Source of the DNA: Tanypteryx hageni
Lineage: Eukaryota > Arthropoda > Insecta > Odonata > Petaluridae
Assembly (NCBI GenBank): GCA_028673005.1
Contig: CM054116.1
Span: 134,221,681 to 134,285,680, forward strand
Reading direction: 5' to 3'
DNA length: 64,000 nt
Shown here: positions 36,346 to 46,967 of the stretch, in pieces
How positions within the stretch are numbered: the first letter of the stretch is position 1
Layout: each line of letters opens with the position of its first letter
Position numbers and translations under genes: made by a program
Notes under the pieces: model-generated
Told to the model about the DNA's origin: nothing
Seen by the model: the letters and a program-made list of their open reading frames with translations, nothing else
Database searches by the model: none

Positions 36346-37840
36346 TATTTATTCATTGTTTTGAAAGATGATCGAATTTAGCAGTATGGCACTAAGTGAA
36401 GAGTTATGGAGAGGAGGGTGACGAAAATGAATTACAGACAGAAAGAAATTCATGGGTCGGTCAAGGAGCTTGAGAGTAGAAGGCGAAGCAGTGCACCAAA
36501 TTGGGGAGCAGTAATCAAGAATGGGGAGAACGCAGCAAAAGAAAAAGGTACGAAGAGCGGAAATGTCAGTTATTTCTGTATAACAATAAATTAAACCTAC
36601 TAACGACATAGCACAGGAGGAAATACTTTTAATATGATCTTGGAAAAGAAGCTTAGAGTCGAAGATTACTCCCAAGTCCCTTTGGTTGGTGACAGAGGGG
36701 ATTACTTGACTAGAGAGCCTGTATGGATAGTTAAGAGGAGATCTGCGGAGTGTGTATGACAGTACTGTGGATTGAGACGGGTTAATTCGAAGGCGCCAGT
36801 GATTGGACCATGAAAGGAGCGCATCAAGATCGTTTTGTAGGGCAGTGGAATCCTTATCTGAGTTAATTTGTCTGAAAATTTTACAGTCGTCTGCATATAG
36901 GAGGATGTTGCAAGATGTGGAAGAAATAGTTTCGACTAAATCATCAACAAATAACGCGAAAAGTAAAGGACCAATTACACTACCCTGGGAAACGCCGGAC
37001 GAGATGGGAGCAACTGAAGATGAAAAGCCGTCAAGTACTACGCATTGTTGTCTATTTGTTAAGAATGAAGCCAAAAGGGAAAGGAAAATACCGTGTATAT
37101 TGTATCTGTTAGACAGTTTAAAGATTAGAAGTTGATGATTAATGGAGTCGAAGGCTTTGGCAAAGTCAATATAGCATACATCCAACTGGGAGGAACGTTC
37201 AAAAGAATCAGTGATATGTGCATGCAAAACTAAAAGGTTACTTAAAGTTGAGGAGCCTGGGAGGAAACCATGCTGCTCACTAGAAATGAAAGGGAGAGTG
37301 AAAGAAAGGAGACGCTGATGGATGATACGTTCGCAAACAGTTGAGAGTACAGGAAGAAGGGAAATTGGGCGATAAGAATCGACGGAAGACCTTTTACCAG
37401 ACTTGAAAAGAGGAAAAATATTTCCCGTTTTCCAATTCGTGGGGAAGTAACCCGCCGTGAAGCATCTGTTAAAAAGCAGAGAGGCAGGTATGGATAATGA
37501 AGGCGCTGCGTGCTTCAAAAACATTGCACCAACCTGATCAGAGCCGGTAGCACGATTAGCTGAAAGAGAACTTAGAAGTTTGAGGCATTCCTCAGGCGTT
37601 GTGGAAATTGAAGAAAGGGAGTGAGAGCAAACGCTTTTGCAAAGGAAGTTGGAAGTGTTAAGGGATGAGTTTGGAGTGTAAGTCGATAAAAAGAACTTGC
37701 TGAAGAGATCAGCGCGTTATGGACCGGCAGCTATTTCATTGCTGTGAGAAATTTCTGAAGGAATGGAGCTGTTGTTACGGCGGGAGTTTATCATCGACCA
37801 AAAGCGCTTGGGATTGGAAACACAGAGACAGAAGAAACAT
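36346..37840 (-). mobile_element. 5'-truncated LINE 2 (Jockey/CR1-like) between two hATs
   Basis: A reverse-transcriptase-only LINE on the - strand. The 5' part begins near 37840 (CVSNPKRFWSMINSRRNN), and the 3' end finishes just after the ORF in GAATAAATAATG. It separates two unrelated hAT fragments. No target duplication was recognised. Confidence 0.8.
36349..37716 (-). pseudogene. LINE 2 reverse transcriptase, open for ~455 codons
   Basis: The frame is open from after a TAA at about 37718 to a stop at 36349. Blocks seen: NRATGSDQVGAMFLKHAAPS, FPLFKSGKRSSVDSYRPISL, EQHGFLPGSST, IDFAKAFDSINH (block-A Asp), SGVSQGSVIGPLLF and LLYADDCKIF (catalytic Asp pair), then the thumb with RDLGVIFDSKL and the C-terminal LDYCSPIWC. 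The whole polymerase core is intact, so this is a young insertion, but endonuclease and ORF1 are missing and the stop upstream shows it is a dead-on-arrival copy. The first Met after the stop is at 37524. Confidence 0.85.
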
Positions 37841-39203
37841 AATCGTTAAAATTCCTTGAGATAACTCAAACACAGTATTATATCTTCATATATGAAATTG
37901 TTGTTTTTTAATTCCATCACTCAAAACACTGAAATTCCTCAAATTGATGTATCCACTTTTCTACATAAAGATTGCCTATAACATTTCAATAATTTCCCTG
38001 ACTGATAATGGCAAAAAAATTTCCCGAATCCTTATTTTTAAAGAAACTTGTTTTAAGCAAAGCGACAATTTCTGAGTTATTTTCTCTTTCTACGGCCTCA
38101 ATTTTGTTTTGGAAAACAGACGTAAGCGAGACCAAGAAACGAAGGTACAGCTCACAAATTTCACTTTCAAAAAAGGTTTTTATCAGTATTGGCGGTCGAG
38201 TAAGGGACAGGAAATGCTGTTTTGGAGCAGGAAACAATTTCAATAGTCTTTCTAAAGCTGGTGCTAAACTAAGCAATGAACTCACAAATTTCTTTCAATA
38301 CCTCAGTTCGAACAATATATACAGAAAAATAATTAAATATCTTGAAAATGAGAGATTCCACATCAATTTTTAACACATCTGCACCATGTTGAATACAGTT
38401 GTGGAGAATTTGAGCAGGACACCCGATACCAACAATTTTCCTATTCAGCATCTCCATAAGGCATGAGGAAACATAGTTTCTCTTCTTTTTATTCACTCCT
38501 CCAAAATTTACGTTTGCATTGTCACCTGTAAAGGAAACACTTCAAAGATAAACCAAATCTCTCCTGAGTCACCAACACATATTCTGATAGGGTCTTGAGG
38601 TTTCATTGGGAGTAGCGGTTAATTCAATCACTTTTGTTTATATTCCATCCTCTTTTCAATCAAAATAGTGCACAAGGATTGGGAAGATCTTAAGTGGGCC
38701 ATGATTGCTGGCATCCATTGCAACTCCGAAACAAGATATTTCACTCATTGTCTACAAAATCAAATCGATAGTATGTGGAGCGATCACTTGATTCACTATT
38801 GCTTCAGTTTTTGTTCTTGTGCATGTCGTGTTGAGAGCAGTTTCCAAGCCTTTAAATAATTCTCTTAACAGACTTGCAGTGCAGTCAATAGATTTGAAAG
38901 ACTGATGACGTTTCACTGTATGGAAAGCCATGGTTCCTTCAGCGGCACGTGCTTTTTTATTGAATGAATTATTTTGGATACAGAAGGATGTCACTTTTCC
39001 ACACAAAGATGAAATTTGTACCATTTTTCTATGTTTTTCACTTTGAATGTGATGCTCCAAATCCAAGGATCCCTTTTTGCAACAGAAACGTAACAGTCAC
39101 AAACAGAACACTTCACCTCATTTTCATTATGCCCGATATCGAAACAAGGAAACTTTGATTTTAGATTACTGGAGAATTTACACTTCCTTTTAAGTGATGT
39201 CAT
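37841..39203 (-). pseudogene. hAT transposase pseudogene 2 (BED/TTF zinc finger)
   Basis: Starts MTSLKRKCKFSSNLKSKFPC, then a zinc-finger region (VKCSVCDCYVSVA...DLEHHIQSEKHRK; the Cys/His set is visible across a frame change near 39065). Next come TMAFHTVKRHQSFKS, RTKTEAIVNQVIAPH, then, after a broken stretch near 38500-38750, VGIGCPAQILHNCIQHGADV, LAPALERLLKLFPAPKQHFL and WIHQFEEFQCFE. It is a different hAT family from the copy at 34416-36345. Several frame changes make it inactive. Confidence 0.82.
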
Positions 39204-39294
39204 TCTTAATGAGGGGTAATTTTCTGTGAAGGGTAGGGGGAGCCCCATGGCAGCTGTCTCGCCAGGGGCCCCGCGGGTCCTTGAGACGGCCCTG
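37841..39294 (-). mobile_element. hAT transposon 2, 3' half lost
   Basis: The 5' end (- strand) is at 39294: CAGGGCCGTCTCAAGGACCC, a classic hAT terminus. A transposase follows to 37841, where LINE 2 begins. The C-terminal third and the other terminus are missing. Confidence 0.78.
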
Positions 39295-39295
39295 A

Positions 39296-39600
39296 TTACA
39301 GGTCTCCCTCTCTTTGAACGAGTTTGCTTTAAATGATTTCAAAGTTAAACGAATTGCTTATTAAAACCAAAAAATCAATATAAACTGTACATTTCAGAGT
39401 TAAACGATTTTTCTATGACAAATCAAGTGCCTCATTTGAAAATTAATGCTGGGCGCATACATATTGTTTACAAAGTAACATCGTTACTTTAAAAAAAAGA
39501 AGCGCTGTGCACTTCCGAGTTAAACGATATGGCAAGGACAAAGGGAATGTTTCATTTCAAAATCAACATTGCGCACGCACACTTTTGTTACAAATTAATT
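39296..39600. repeat. Orphan Tigger-like end
   Basis: acaggtctccctctctttga followed by repeats of 'gagttaaacga' (39340-39530) looks like a Tigger terminal region. hAT 2 ends immediately to its left. The opposite end was not recognised. Confidence 0.4.
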
Positions 39601-40270
39601 TTATGTCTGTGAATACAAGAAGTGCTCCTGTAGAGTAGGCCGCAAGATGCAGCTGTTCGCCATTAAAAGTTTATCACTTCTACAGCTGTTTTTATCATGG
39701 CAGCCCATAAAAGTTCTATACCTGATTTACCTAATCAAGAGTTCCAAATGAAGAAGCAAAAGAAAAGGATAACACTCAATACATGCGCAGAATTGTCGTA
39801 TGGGTGACAAGGGAGTCAGTCTCACTTCCTATAAAAAGCCGGACAAAATCCTAAAATTTGAAATGCTGGGAGGACAGAAAGTGAAAAAGGAGGACATGTC
39901 CTCCTTTTGCCGGACGTCTGGTAATCCTATATATGACAGCTGATGGATGCTACTCTCTAACAGTAATTTATAAGAGTGGAGAACGCCAACAGTGTGCAGG
40001 AACAAGTCTCGCTGCGAACTGATTAAATTTGAATGATACAATATGGTTATTTTAAAACTATAGTAGTCACCGCCGTTCATGGCCTCTGAATGGGGATGCG
40101 CAGCAGCAAGTGAGTCACATGGGTCCCTAGAATGAATCAGCATCAGCCAGTTTCATGCTTTAGTAGAGTGGACGTTCCTTGTGATACTTGCGATATAGTT
40201 ATTTTTAGCTTTAGTTTATGTGTATTAGTATAATAGTTTAGTTTAAGTATTATATTAATGTTTATTTATA
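39601..40270. other. Repeat-like spacer
   Basis: Contains a block (39820-39930) with 'gccggacaaaatcc' and 'gccggacgtctggtaatcc' strings of the kind seen at MITE ends. A related string occurs near 60020. No gene seen. Confidence 0.35.
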
Positions 40271-40530
40271 ATGTCGGACGAGAAACGCCCTAGACAAGTG
40301 TTACATAAGCAAGCCAGAGACCTTGTTTTCCATGTGCACAACTACTTATCGAGGAAGGAAGCAGGACAGTCACTTGGTGACGTTGCCTTTATGTTGAAGT
40401 CTGTGGTGGAATAGGGATAAGAACTGTGCAGTGTGTCACATGGAGTGGCGGCAACGTCACAAAAAGTATCTCCATCTCTCTCTGCATGACCAGAGGCCAC
40501 AGACGCCGGCTATTATGCATTAAGGAATGA
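40271..40530 (+). pseudogene. Transposase N-terminal fragment
   Basis: Starts MSDEKRPRQVLHKQARDLVF and continues HVHNYLSRKEAGQSLGDVAF, a helix-turn-helix start that I associate with insect DDE transposases, then stops at 40411 and decays. No catalytic domain follows. Called from general resemblance only. Confidence 0.45.
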
Positions 40531-40867
40531 GTAATGCATAAAAATATGAAATTTATAAAAACCTATTTGTTTTACAACCGGCTTGCAAACTCCGGAAAAA
40601 AATAACAAACAGCTTGTGCAAGCTGAACCGAGCCGGCTTCAGCTCATCACTGTTCTAGTATCAATAGGCCTCTATTTTGATTTTTTCAGATTCTTGTAAT
40701 AAACTTGAACCACTTGGACCTTTCTAATTTCAAAACACATTACAAGCCAAATGTTACAGATAACTTTTAACTTCAAAATTGTCAAAAAAATGCAGTTTAA
40801 AATAAAGAGATCAACACAATATTTAATAATTTTTATCACAAGAGATTGCATAACATGTTAAATAACA

Positions 40868-41050
40868 TTACAAACTTTTTTTGTTCCCGGCCTTTCTCTT
40901 TTTTTCTTCTTCGATCATTTTCAGTGTTTCCTGCTGACTCTTAGCTAGTCTAAGTTCGCGGAATGTTCTTTTTGGCTTCTCAGATTGTCTTATGCCTTTC
41001 TTCCCTTGTAGAACTTCAAGCTGATTCTGAATAGCAGAAATCACCCGTAC
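40868..41050 (-). CDS. LSM10: LSM10 exon 3 (C-terminus)
   Basis: Follows the acceptor gcttttctaag at 41051. It reads VRVISAIQNQLEVLQGKKGI and ends in a basic, Glu/Lys-rich helix (SQQETLKMIEEEKKRKAGNK, then KSL stop). Its phase 0 matches exon 2's phase-0 end, and the join ...RYIHIPDE|VRVISAIQNQLEVL parallels the IPDD-V-hydrophobic-QL stretch of known LSM10 proteins. The basic tail is somewhat longer than in vertebrate LSM10, giving 146 residues in all. A candidate poly(A) signal ATTAAA lies at 40827-40822. Confidence 0.85.
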   Translation of the reverse strand, partial: VRVISAIQNQLEVLQGKKGIRQSEKPKRTFRELRLAKSQQETLKMIEEEKKRKAGNKKSL

Positions 41051-41426
41051 CTTAGAAAAGCAAAATGTACAAAAATTCTTTAATTCTGAAGACATACAAG
41101 ATACAAACAAACATATTGATGACATTTGAAAAAATTAATTAGTTTTAAAAACAACTTTATTACAACCAATAATTTACATCAACAACTTGCTATACATTCA
41201 TAAAACATGAATTAGGGTCTTCATATTTCTGTAATTTTACATTGAGCTTCCAACTGATTCTTCTTATTTAATAACAAGAAATAACAGGTTCTAAATAAAG
41301 TATCTTCTTTATCAATGCTATTGATATTTCATAGAAAAATTCCAAAACAATACACAAGTATAATAATACTCATTCAGATAACTTATCTTAGGAATATGTT
41401 TTTAAAATTAACTGAATGCTCTAGAT

Positions 41427-41667
41427 CGGTAGTTGACAACCATTTTTGATTGTGGGTGAACTGATAGTTGTGTAAAACGTGGTGTTGATTAAAATTTTTT
41501 AGTGAAAAGAAGAATCAAACCCGGATATTTATATAAAATATATATACTAATTGAATTAGTCCTTTATTTTCAAAACATAATCCCATCTAATGTTTACCTT
41601 TGTGGATCACCCCAATAATGATGGCGGGTCACTCATTGACCCACAGGTCAAAATTTACTGACCACTG
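41427..41667. mobile_element. hAT MITE in LSM10 intron 2
   Basis: Target duplication ctctagat / ctctaaat (7 of 8) at 41419-41426 and 41668-41675. Ends CGGTAGTTGACAACC and, inverted, CAGTGGTCAGTAAATT. 'gtgggtgaactgata' and 'gatcaccccaataatg' form the sub-terminal inverted parts. No gene. Confidence 0.7.
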
Positions 41668-42701
41668 CTCTAAATATAGAAGACTAGTATATCACAGGAA
41701 AAATTGTTTGCAAAAATTGTTAATTGCAACAGTTACAATAACTTTCATAAAGATAAAATCCCACCATTTCATTTAAAGTTGAACCTCTGTAACTCATGCT
41801 TTTGACTCAATTTTTCCATCATTTTGTCATCCATACTCCAGTAAATTGATTCTTTAATTTACTACTCAACTTTTCTACAACTAAAATTATTTAAGTATTT
41901 CATTATTGAGCTACTATCAATTATTTCATTATTGGTTTAGTTATAGAGGCTATAATATACTCCATTTGTTAAAAATAATTGTGCTTCATACAGAATTTGA
42001 ATAAGAACTAAAAACCATTATACAATAACAACACTTTACTGATTCTACATACGAAAATTAAATATTTAAATTATTTAAATACAAGCAACATACATAAAGT
42101 ATGTAACCTCCCCAGCTTTAAAATATGACTTTTTAAAATTATCACATAATCAAATACAAACTTTGGCTTGGTTCTACAACCTATTATTAAAGCTTCCTAT
42201 GCGAATGCTTTCACAACAGAAATTATTCCTTGCTCATTGAAACTTGGCTAAAACAATGTTTTTTGAAATGCATGGCAGACTATCATTTTTAGAATTCTAA
42301 CTTAATATAGGTAATTTGAATATAATCAATTGAGAGCATTTGTTAGCAGTAATTCAAACAAACTGGCAACACAAAAACTTAAAGCCTCTTTTTAAAAAAC
42401 TATGCCGATATGTGAGCATAGTCATTAAAATATACAATAACACATTAAAGCTTACATTTTTGTTGAAACGGTAACAACAAATTCCACAACCATGGAAAAA
42501 ACTATTGCTAGATTTATATTGTACTTGGACAAGAATACTAAACATCAACAAAACATTCGGCAGTGTCATGTTGAAAAACAAATTCTTATCAAAATATGTC
42601 TTAAAAGCTCTTTACCATACACGGCACCAATTTTAAGGCTTTATATAGTCATTTACATAAAGAATATATATTAAAATGGTAAATAATAAATTAACCATAA
42701 A

Positions 42702-44174
42702 TTAGAATACTGGTCTGTCTGGATAGTAACCAATTTTGAAAGGAAAGTCAACAGGTTTTGAAGCACATACACTAATTGATGGCACACACAGCTTTGAGTA
42801 ATTATTTATAATTTCGGACCAGTATGACACAATCCCACCCTCACCAAAGAAAGACCCCCAACTGCTGGACAAAATCACTCGATCCACAATATTTTCCGAA
42901 TCTTCAAAAGGCATATGAGCTCCCATTTCTTCACAAATGACAACTGTTTGGCACTTTGTATTTTTCACAGGAGCATATATGTCTTGCACAAGGTTGTCGC
43001 CTACATACAGCACATTTCCACCGTCTTTTTTACCAACGGCAGCAGCAAGAGCTGCGCAAAGCCCATCCCAAGATCCTTGCTCATATCTAATTTGGCTGTC
43101 CAAACGTGGTACAAAGACATTTGCTTTTTCCATCACTAGATTATGTTCCGCAAGTTTCATAAATGGCTTTTCTTCCTTAGTGCATAGAAAAAACCATGGT
43201 TTACGTGCGTATGAGACGGTAGCATCGAAAAGTGATCTCCACTTGGCACCTAAGGCATGCTCTGCAATCAATGAAACAAAACTTGCGCCAGATCCGGTGA
43301 GGAGGAATAATTTTTTTCCATTTCGCCGAAGAGATATCAACCAATTCACAACATTTTGGTCAACAGAGTGAACATACTTACTAACATCTGACTTAATGCT
43401 ATGAAAATAACCCTCACCCTGATCAAAATTTTCCGGATTAAACATATAAATCAATCCATCTAAAATATCTGGCCAAACATTATACTTGCGAGGCTTGATT
43501 TCAGATTCATCTATCGCGTTTATTATTCGCGCGAAAATTATGGCCGAAGGAGCATCGAAGTAGTCTAGCAAAGCACGCACTTTGCTTGAGAGCGGTCCTC
43601 TCCAAGCTTCAATTGGATCTTGTATGTACATTGCACCATCTTCCCATATTCTTCCGGGGCCATACGCGTTTTCAACTTCAGTATTGCCCAAAAACCGCGT
43701 ACCATGACATGCCTTAAGCACCACGCCTCCAGCTCCAAGTTTGACAAGATTTCCACGCTCAAAATCTACCAACAAACCTCTTTGAATTAACCCAACATCC
43801 GACTTAAAAGGCTTCAGCAAATACTTAGGATCATATCCTTTCACATCAACCATGTACCGAGATAGCATGTCGTATTCTAAATTCATCAACTCGGACAACT
43901 TGTACCTAACAAGAGTATGGTCCAGATCGAAACCAATACAGTCATAGTTAGAAAATCTAAATACGCCATTTCTACCAACACTTTCGCCCGAATGTATAGT
44001 GAAAGTGGATTTGTCCATCTTGATAAACCAAGATTGTTTATTTCTCGGACAAGCAACAATGTCAACACCAATGCAAATTGAAATTTGCTTAAGAGAAGAG
44101 AAATTTCTGGCATTGGGTAATTTTATCAAATTAAATTGACTTCGGATGAGCAAAGCGTACTGAAAAATCCTCAT
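42702..44174 (-). CDS. NT5DC1: NT5DC1-like 5'-nucleotidase-domain (HAD) protein
   Basis: A 490-residue uninterrupted frame of the HAD-type 5'-nucleotidase family (NT5DC1, about 455 residues in human; physiological substrate not established). HAD motifs: I, GFDLDHTL with nucleophile D83 and acid D85; II, LLTGSG with T293; III, K325 in YARKPWFF; IV, VGDNLVQDI with D393 and D398. C-terminal WGSFF (439-443) and GYYPDRP (482-488) are family landmarks. The start is uncertain: M1 gives a Lys/Arg-bearing, acid-free N-terminus (MRIFQYALLIRSQFNLIKLP) that could be a mitochondrial presequence, while M53 (44018; aagATGg context) fits the family length better. The gene has no intron and sits inside LSM10 intron 2 on the same strand, so it needs its own promoter or arises from the shared transcript. 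All motifs are intact, so it appears functional. Confidence 0.92.
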   Translation of the reverse strand: MRIFQYALLIRSQFNLIKLPNARNFSSLKQISICIGVDIVACPRNKQSWFIKMDKSTFTIHSGESVGRNGVFRFSNYDCIGFDLDHTLVRYKLSELMNLEYDMLSRYMVDVKGYDPKYLLKPFKSDVGLIQRGLLVDFERGNLVKLGAGGVVLKACHGTRFLGNTEVENAYGPGRIWEDGAMYIQDPIEAWRGPLSSKVRALLDYFDAPSAIIFARIINAIDESEIKPRKYNVWPDILDGLIYMFNPENFDQGEGYFHSIKSDVSKYVHSVDQNVVNWLISLRRNGKKLFLLTGSGASFVSLIAEHALGAKWRSLFDATVSYARKPWFFLCTKEEKPFMKLAEHNLVMEKANVFVPRLDSQIRYEQGSWDGLCAALAAAVGKKDGGNVLYVGDNLVQDIYAPVKNTKCQTVVICEEMGAHMPFEDSENIVDRVILSSSWGSFFGEGGIVSYWSEIINNYSKLCVPSISVCASKPVDFPFKIGYYPDRPVF

Positions 44175-44358
44175 TACACTTTCAGTAATTTAACCTCAAG
44201 AACATGCCCCTTTCGCAATTTGTTGAAAAACCCAGCCCTCTATAACACAATACTGAAACCACTGTAACACACGCATAAGGAAATGCGAATCCATGACACG
44301 ACAACGGAGCATGCTGAAGAATGTTTAATAATAATATGGCAAAAATAACGATGCTTAC

Positions 44359-44476
44359 TTCATCTGGTATGTGGATGTATCTTATATTCCTCGCTTTAAT
44401 GAAAAAATTCTCAAAAAAATGCCGTGTGTTAGTGCCATCCACATATATGGCATCTTTCATTAAAACATTCATGTAC
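44359..44476 (-). CDS. LSM10: LSM10 exon 2
   Basis: Lies between the acceptor cttattctag and a GTAAGC donor. One base completes the Gly codon from exon 1, then YMNVLMKDAIYVDGTNTRHF and FENFFIKARNIRYIHIPDE. The FIKARNIRYIHIPDE block is the Sm2 motif (family: VTGRNVRYVHIPDD), whose Arg-Asn contacts RNA. Intron 1 is only 69 bp, in contrast to the 3.3-kb intron 2. Confidence 0.93.
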
Positions 44477-44545
44477 CTAGAATAAGAATGCAAGGTAAGA
44501 TCCAAAATAAGAAATAACTTAAAAGCAATCCTATTACAAACATAC

Positions 44546-44685
44546 CCATCAACCTGTTCCATTAATCCTGTAACAGACGCCTCGTTCCTTAAGTCGACTG
44601 TAGTCACATTTCCAGTAAGATTAAGCACCAAACAAGTTAAATCATTATGAAAGAAAAATGTCTCTCGCTTAGAACGTAAATCCAT
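44546..44685 (-). CDS. LSM10: LSM10 exon 1, U7 snRNP Sm-like protein
   Basis: Starts ATG at 44685: MDLRSKRETFFFHNDLTCLV, then LNLTGNVTTVDLRNEASVTG and LMEQVDG, the Sm1 motif (family text GRVTTVDLRDE...DNVDAFMNI). The donor is GG|GTATGT at 44545. LSM10 replaces SmD1 in the U7 snRNP, where with LSM11 it forms the Sm ring that guides 3'-end processing of replication-dependent histone pre-mRNAs in the nucleus. Start chosen as the only Met upstream of the Sm domain. The exons join in frame with exact phases (2, 0), which strongly supports the model. Confidence 0.94.
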
Positions 44686-46753
44686 TTACTATCGCAGATT
44701 GATAACTGTCACGCTGTCACTGATAATGAAATTTTGCTAGGTTACACTGTTAGTACTCTCTAACCTTAAAGATAAACCCAATAAACCTTTACACAATTTC
44801 TTCTTCTACCGTATGGCGCGTATAGAATGCTAACAGTGTTGTCAGATTGCACTGTTATACAGATTAAAGATAAAATCCTTTTAAATACCAATCTGGAATT
44901 ACTGACGTGTTGCGCCATTATTAAATTTATTATGAAATAGATATATATGTGGAATCTTAAAATTTTAATTTTTTAATATTCTTATTTGCTTTAAAGCATT
45001 GAATATTAAAATATTATTTTTCAAAATAAATTACTGAAATTAGGTACTTATTATAATTGTTGGGTAACCCTGTGTTTTCCCACATATTATTATTTGTATT
45101 TATTGATTTCATTTCAACTATTGCATCCGGAACATATTCGATGTCTTGAAGAATTAAATATTTAAAAGGGTGGGAGTTCTATAGGCCCGATTCGTTTCGC
45201 TACGTGACAATAACTACGTTATCCATGCTGTATTTTCCGTAAATCATTAGCGTTAAAAATACCAATTCTACAAGATGAGAACTTTTACTGCTTTCTTTTG
45301 GTAATCTTGAAGCTCAAGCTATTGAATCTAAAATAGCCTATAGGTAATAATGTCGAATAAGTATTAAAAATAACAACGGGATAAGACTTTGTCGAAGTTT
45401 TCCAATATTTTATCACATTATATGGAAATTTCATGGACATAATGAAAACATCTTTAAATTAATCAAAATTTATTTTTCCATTTGCTATGAATATTTTATG
45501 ATTCAGCATATTTCTGAGATAGTCTCAATAGGGGAACATTTTCCAAATTTTAATTGCCTGGAGAAAGTGGTCTATCAGGCCAAAAGTGGAATTGTTTATA
45601 AAAAAAGACCAAACCTTGAACTTGTTGAGAAATTTGTTCAACATAAAATTATTTTATAAACCCTTATAAGCTTGTTTATTCACAAAATTCATTAGGCAAG
45701 ACCATATTAAGGGCCCTAGCGCACAATTATTCTCATACCACTCCCTCACATCATGGGATCATGCCTTACCTACGTCATTGCGTCCTTGTTTATCCTTCAC
45801 TTTTATTAGATGATATAATTTTACTTCATTACAGTCATAAAGAAAAAGACAGTCATGATTCAATGGGACTATACATACATATAACTATCGATATTAGGGT
45901 TCTCAGTGTCTCTTTTAAATAGAAGTCTCTTTTTGTCCAGATCTTTTTTATTCTTTTTATTTTTAAGAGATATCTTCCTATTAACAATTTTCACTTGAAC
46001 CTTTTTTAATTTCTTTTACACTAATTTTATTTAATTTTATGCGCATGAGTAGGTACTAATTATGTAATTATTTAAAAATCATCAAAAGAAAGTTTAAGAG
46101 TTTCAAAAATGTACTTGCGTAACATTTATTTTTCTGTTTGCGTGTACATTTTTTTGTCACTGAAAATGTTCTCTTTTTGTCTTGAGAGATCTTGTAACCC
46201 TAATCAATATATTCTCTAGACAGCAATGAAAACATGCAAGAAATCAAATTTAATTTATCGTTATAAGTCGTTTCTTATGCATAATTGCTTAAAGGTAGCA
46301 TAAATATTTAGTCATCTTCAATTAATGGTGATTATTTGGCCTAACTCTGCTGGTGGTAGCGATATTTGAAAAAGTAAGCATAATACATTAACTACATTGT
46401 TTATATTCATGCTTATATAGTTATATCTTTGTTAAAATGCATGAAAATATTAAATTTAATTAAAGTTAAGAGATGAGTTTACTGTATTAATAACTAAATT
46501 ACACTTAAAATTTTACGGAATACTTAAATATCTTACGCTAACTATATGAAGTCGATTTTAAACCAGTTAAATGGTGGACAAGTAAAATACTAATCGTGTA
46601 GCAGTTGTTTTCATCTTTTCGCGGTAAAATATCACACACATCCGCTTTCAGGCATATTGGTTTGATAAGTCTAATTCTGTGGAAATTATGTATGGTTTAT
46701 GCGTTGCCATCAAAATTTCATTATAAATTAATAGTTTCAATATTAAAATAAGT
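44686..46753. other. Intergenic between divergent LSM10 and MSH2
   Basis: About 2 kb separates the divergently transcribed LSM10 and the MSH2-like start. The region should hold both promoters, but I see no clear TATA box or CpG-rich tract. A possible MITE with 'attagggtt(ctc/aca)' inverted ends spans about 45895-46206 at low confidence. Confidence 0.45.
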
Positions 46754-46787
46754 ATGGCATCTCAGAATAACCAGGAACTGTCCATTG
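46754..46787 (+). CDS. MSH2: MSH2 exon 1 (first 11 codons)
   Basis: ATG at 46754 gives MASQNNQELSI and one base of the next codon, then a GTATGA donor at 46788. On its own it is too short to identify; it is called because it joins in frame to exon 2 at 46863 to give an MSH2-like N-terminus. MSH2 is the common partner of MutS-alpha and MutS-beta in nuclear mismatch repair. Confidence 0.65.
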
Positions 46788-46862
46788 GTATGATTAATCA
46801 CGAATTATTTCACATTGCCTCTATTTTCGAGTTTCCTGCCATATTCTATTTTTAATTTGCAG

Positions 46863-46912
46863 ATTCACGACAAGCTGACGGATTTGTGAGATTTTTTAAA
46901 TCGCTATCAGAG
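46863..46912 (+). CDS. MSH2: MSH2 exon 2 (start of mismatch-recognition region)
   Basis: Follows tttaatttgcag and ends at a consensus GAG|GTAAGT donor. With the split Asp codon it reads DSRQADGFVRFFKSLSE. The family N-terminus carries a GFVRFF...(M/L).EKPTTTVR stretch just before the mismatch-binding domain I, and the match GFVRFF plus spacing to the final Glu is specific. The exon ends in phase 0, so the next should start with a KP.TTVR-like sequence. I could not find that exon in the window; it may be beyond the right edge or missed because it is short. Only about 28 of some 900 residues are seen. Confidence 0.7.
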
Positions 46913-46967
46913 GTAAGTAAATATATTTTTTTGTTATCATCATATCCGTTTGCAAATATATCCAGTG

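Larger units (their letters stand above)
41051..44358 (-). other. LSM10 intron 2, hosts NT5DC1-like gene
   Basis: A 3.3-kb intron with a GTAAGC donor at 44358 and a TAAG acceptor at 41051. It contains an entire NT5DC1-like gene on the same strand (44174-42702) and a hAT MITE (41427-41667). The remainder (41668-42701) is AT-rich with no recognised element. Confidence 0.8.

Noticed and set aside
42937..43371. + strand 144-residue frame across the NT5DC1-like gene
   Set aside because: Antisense shadow of a strongly supported HAD-family gene.
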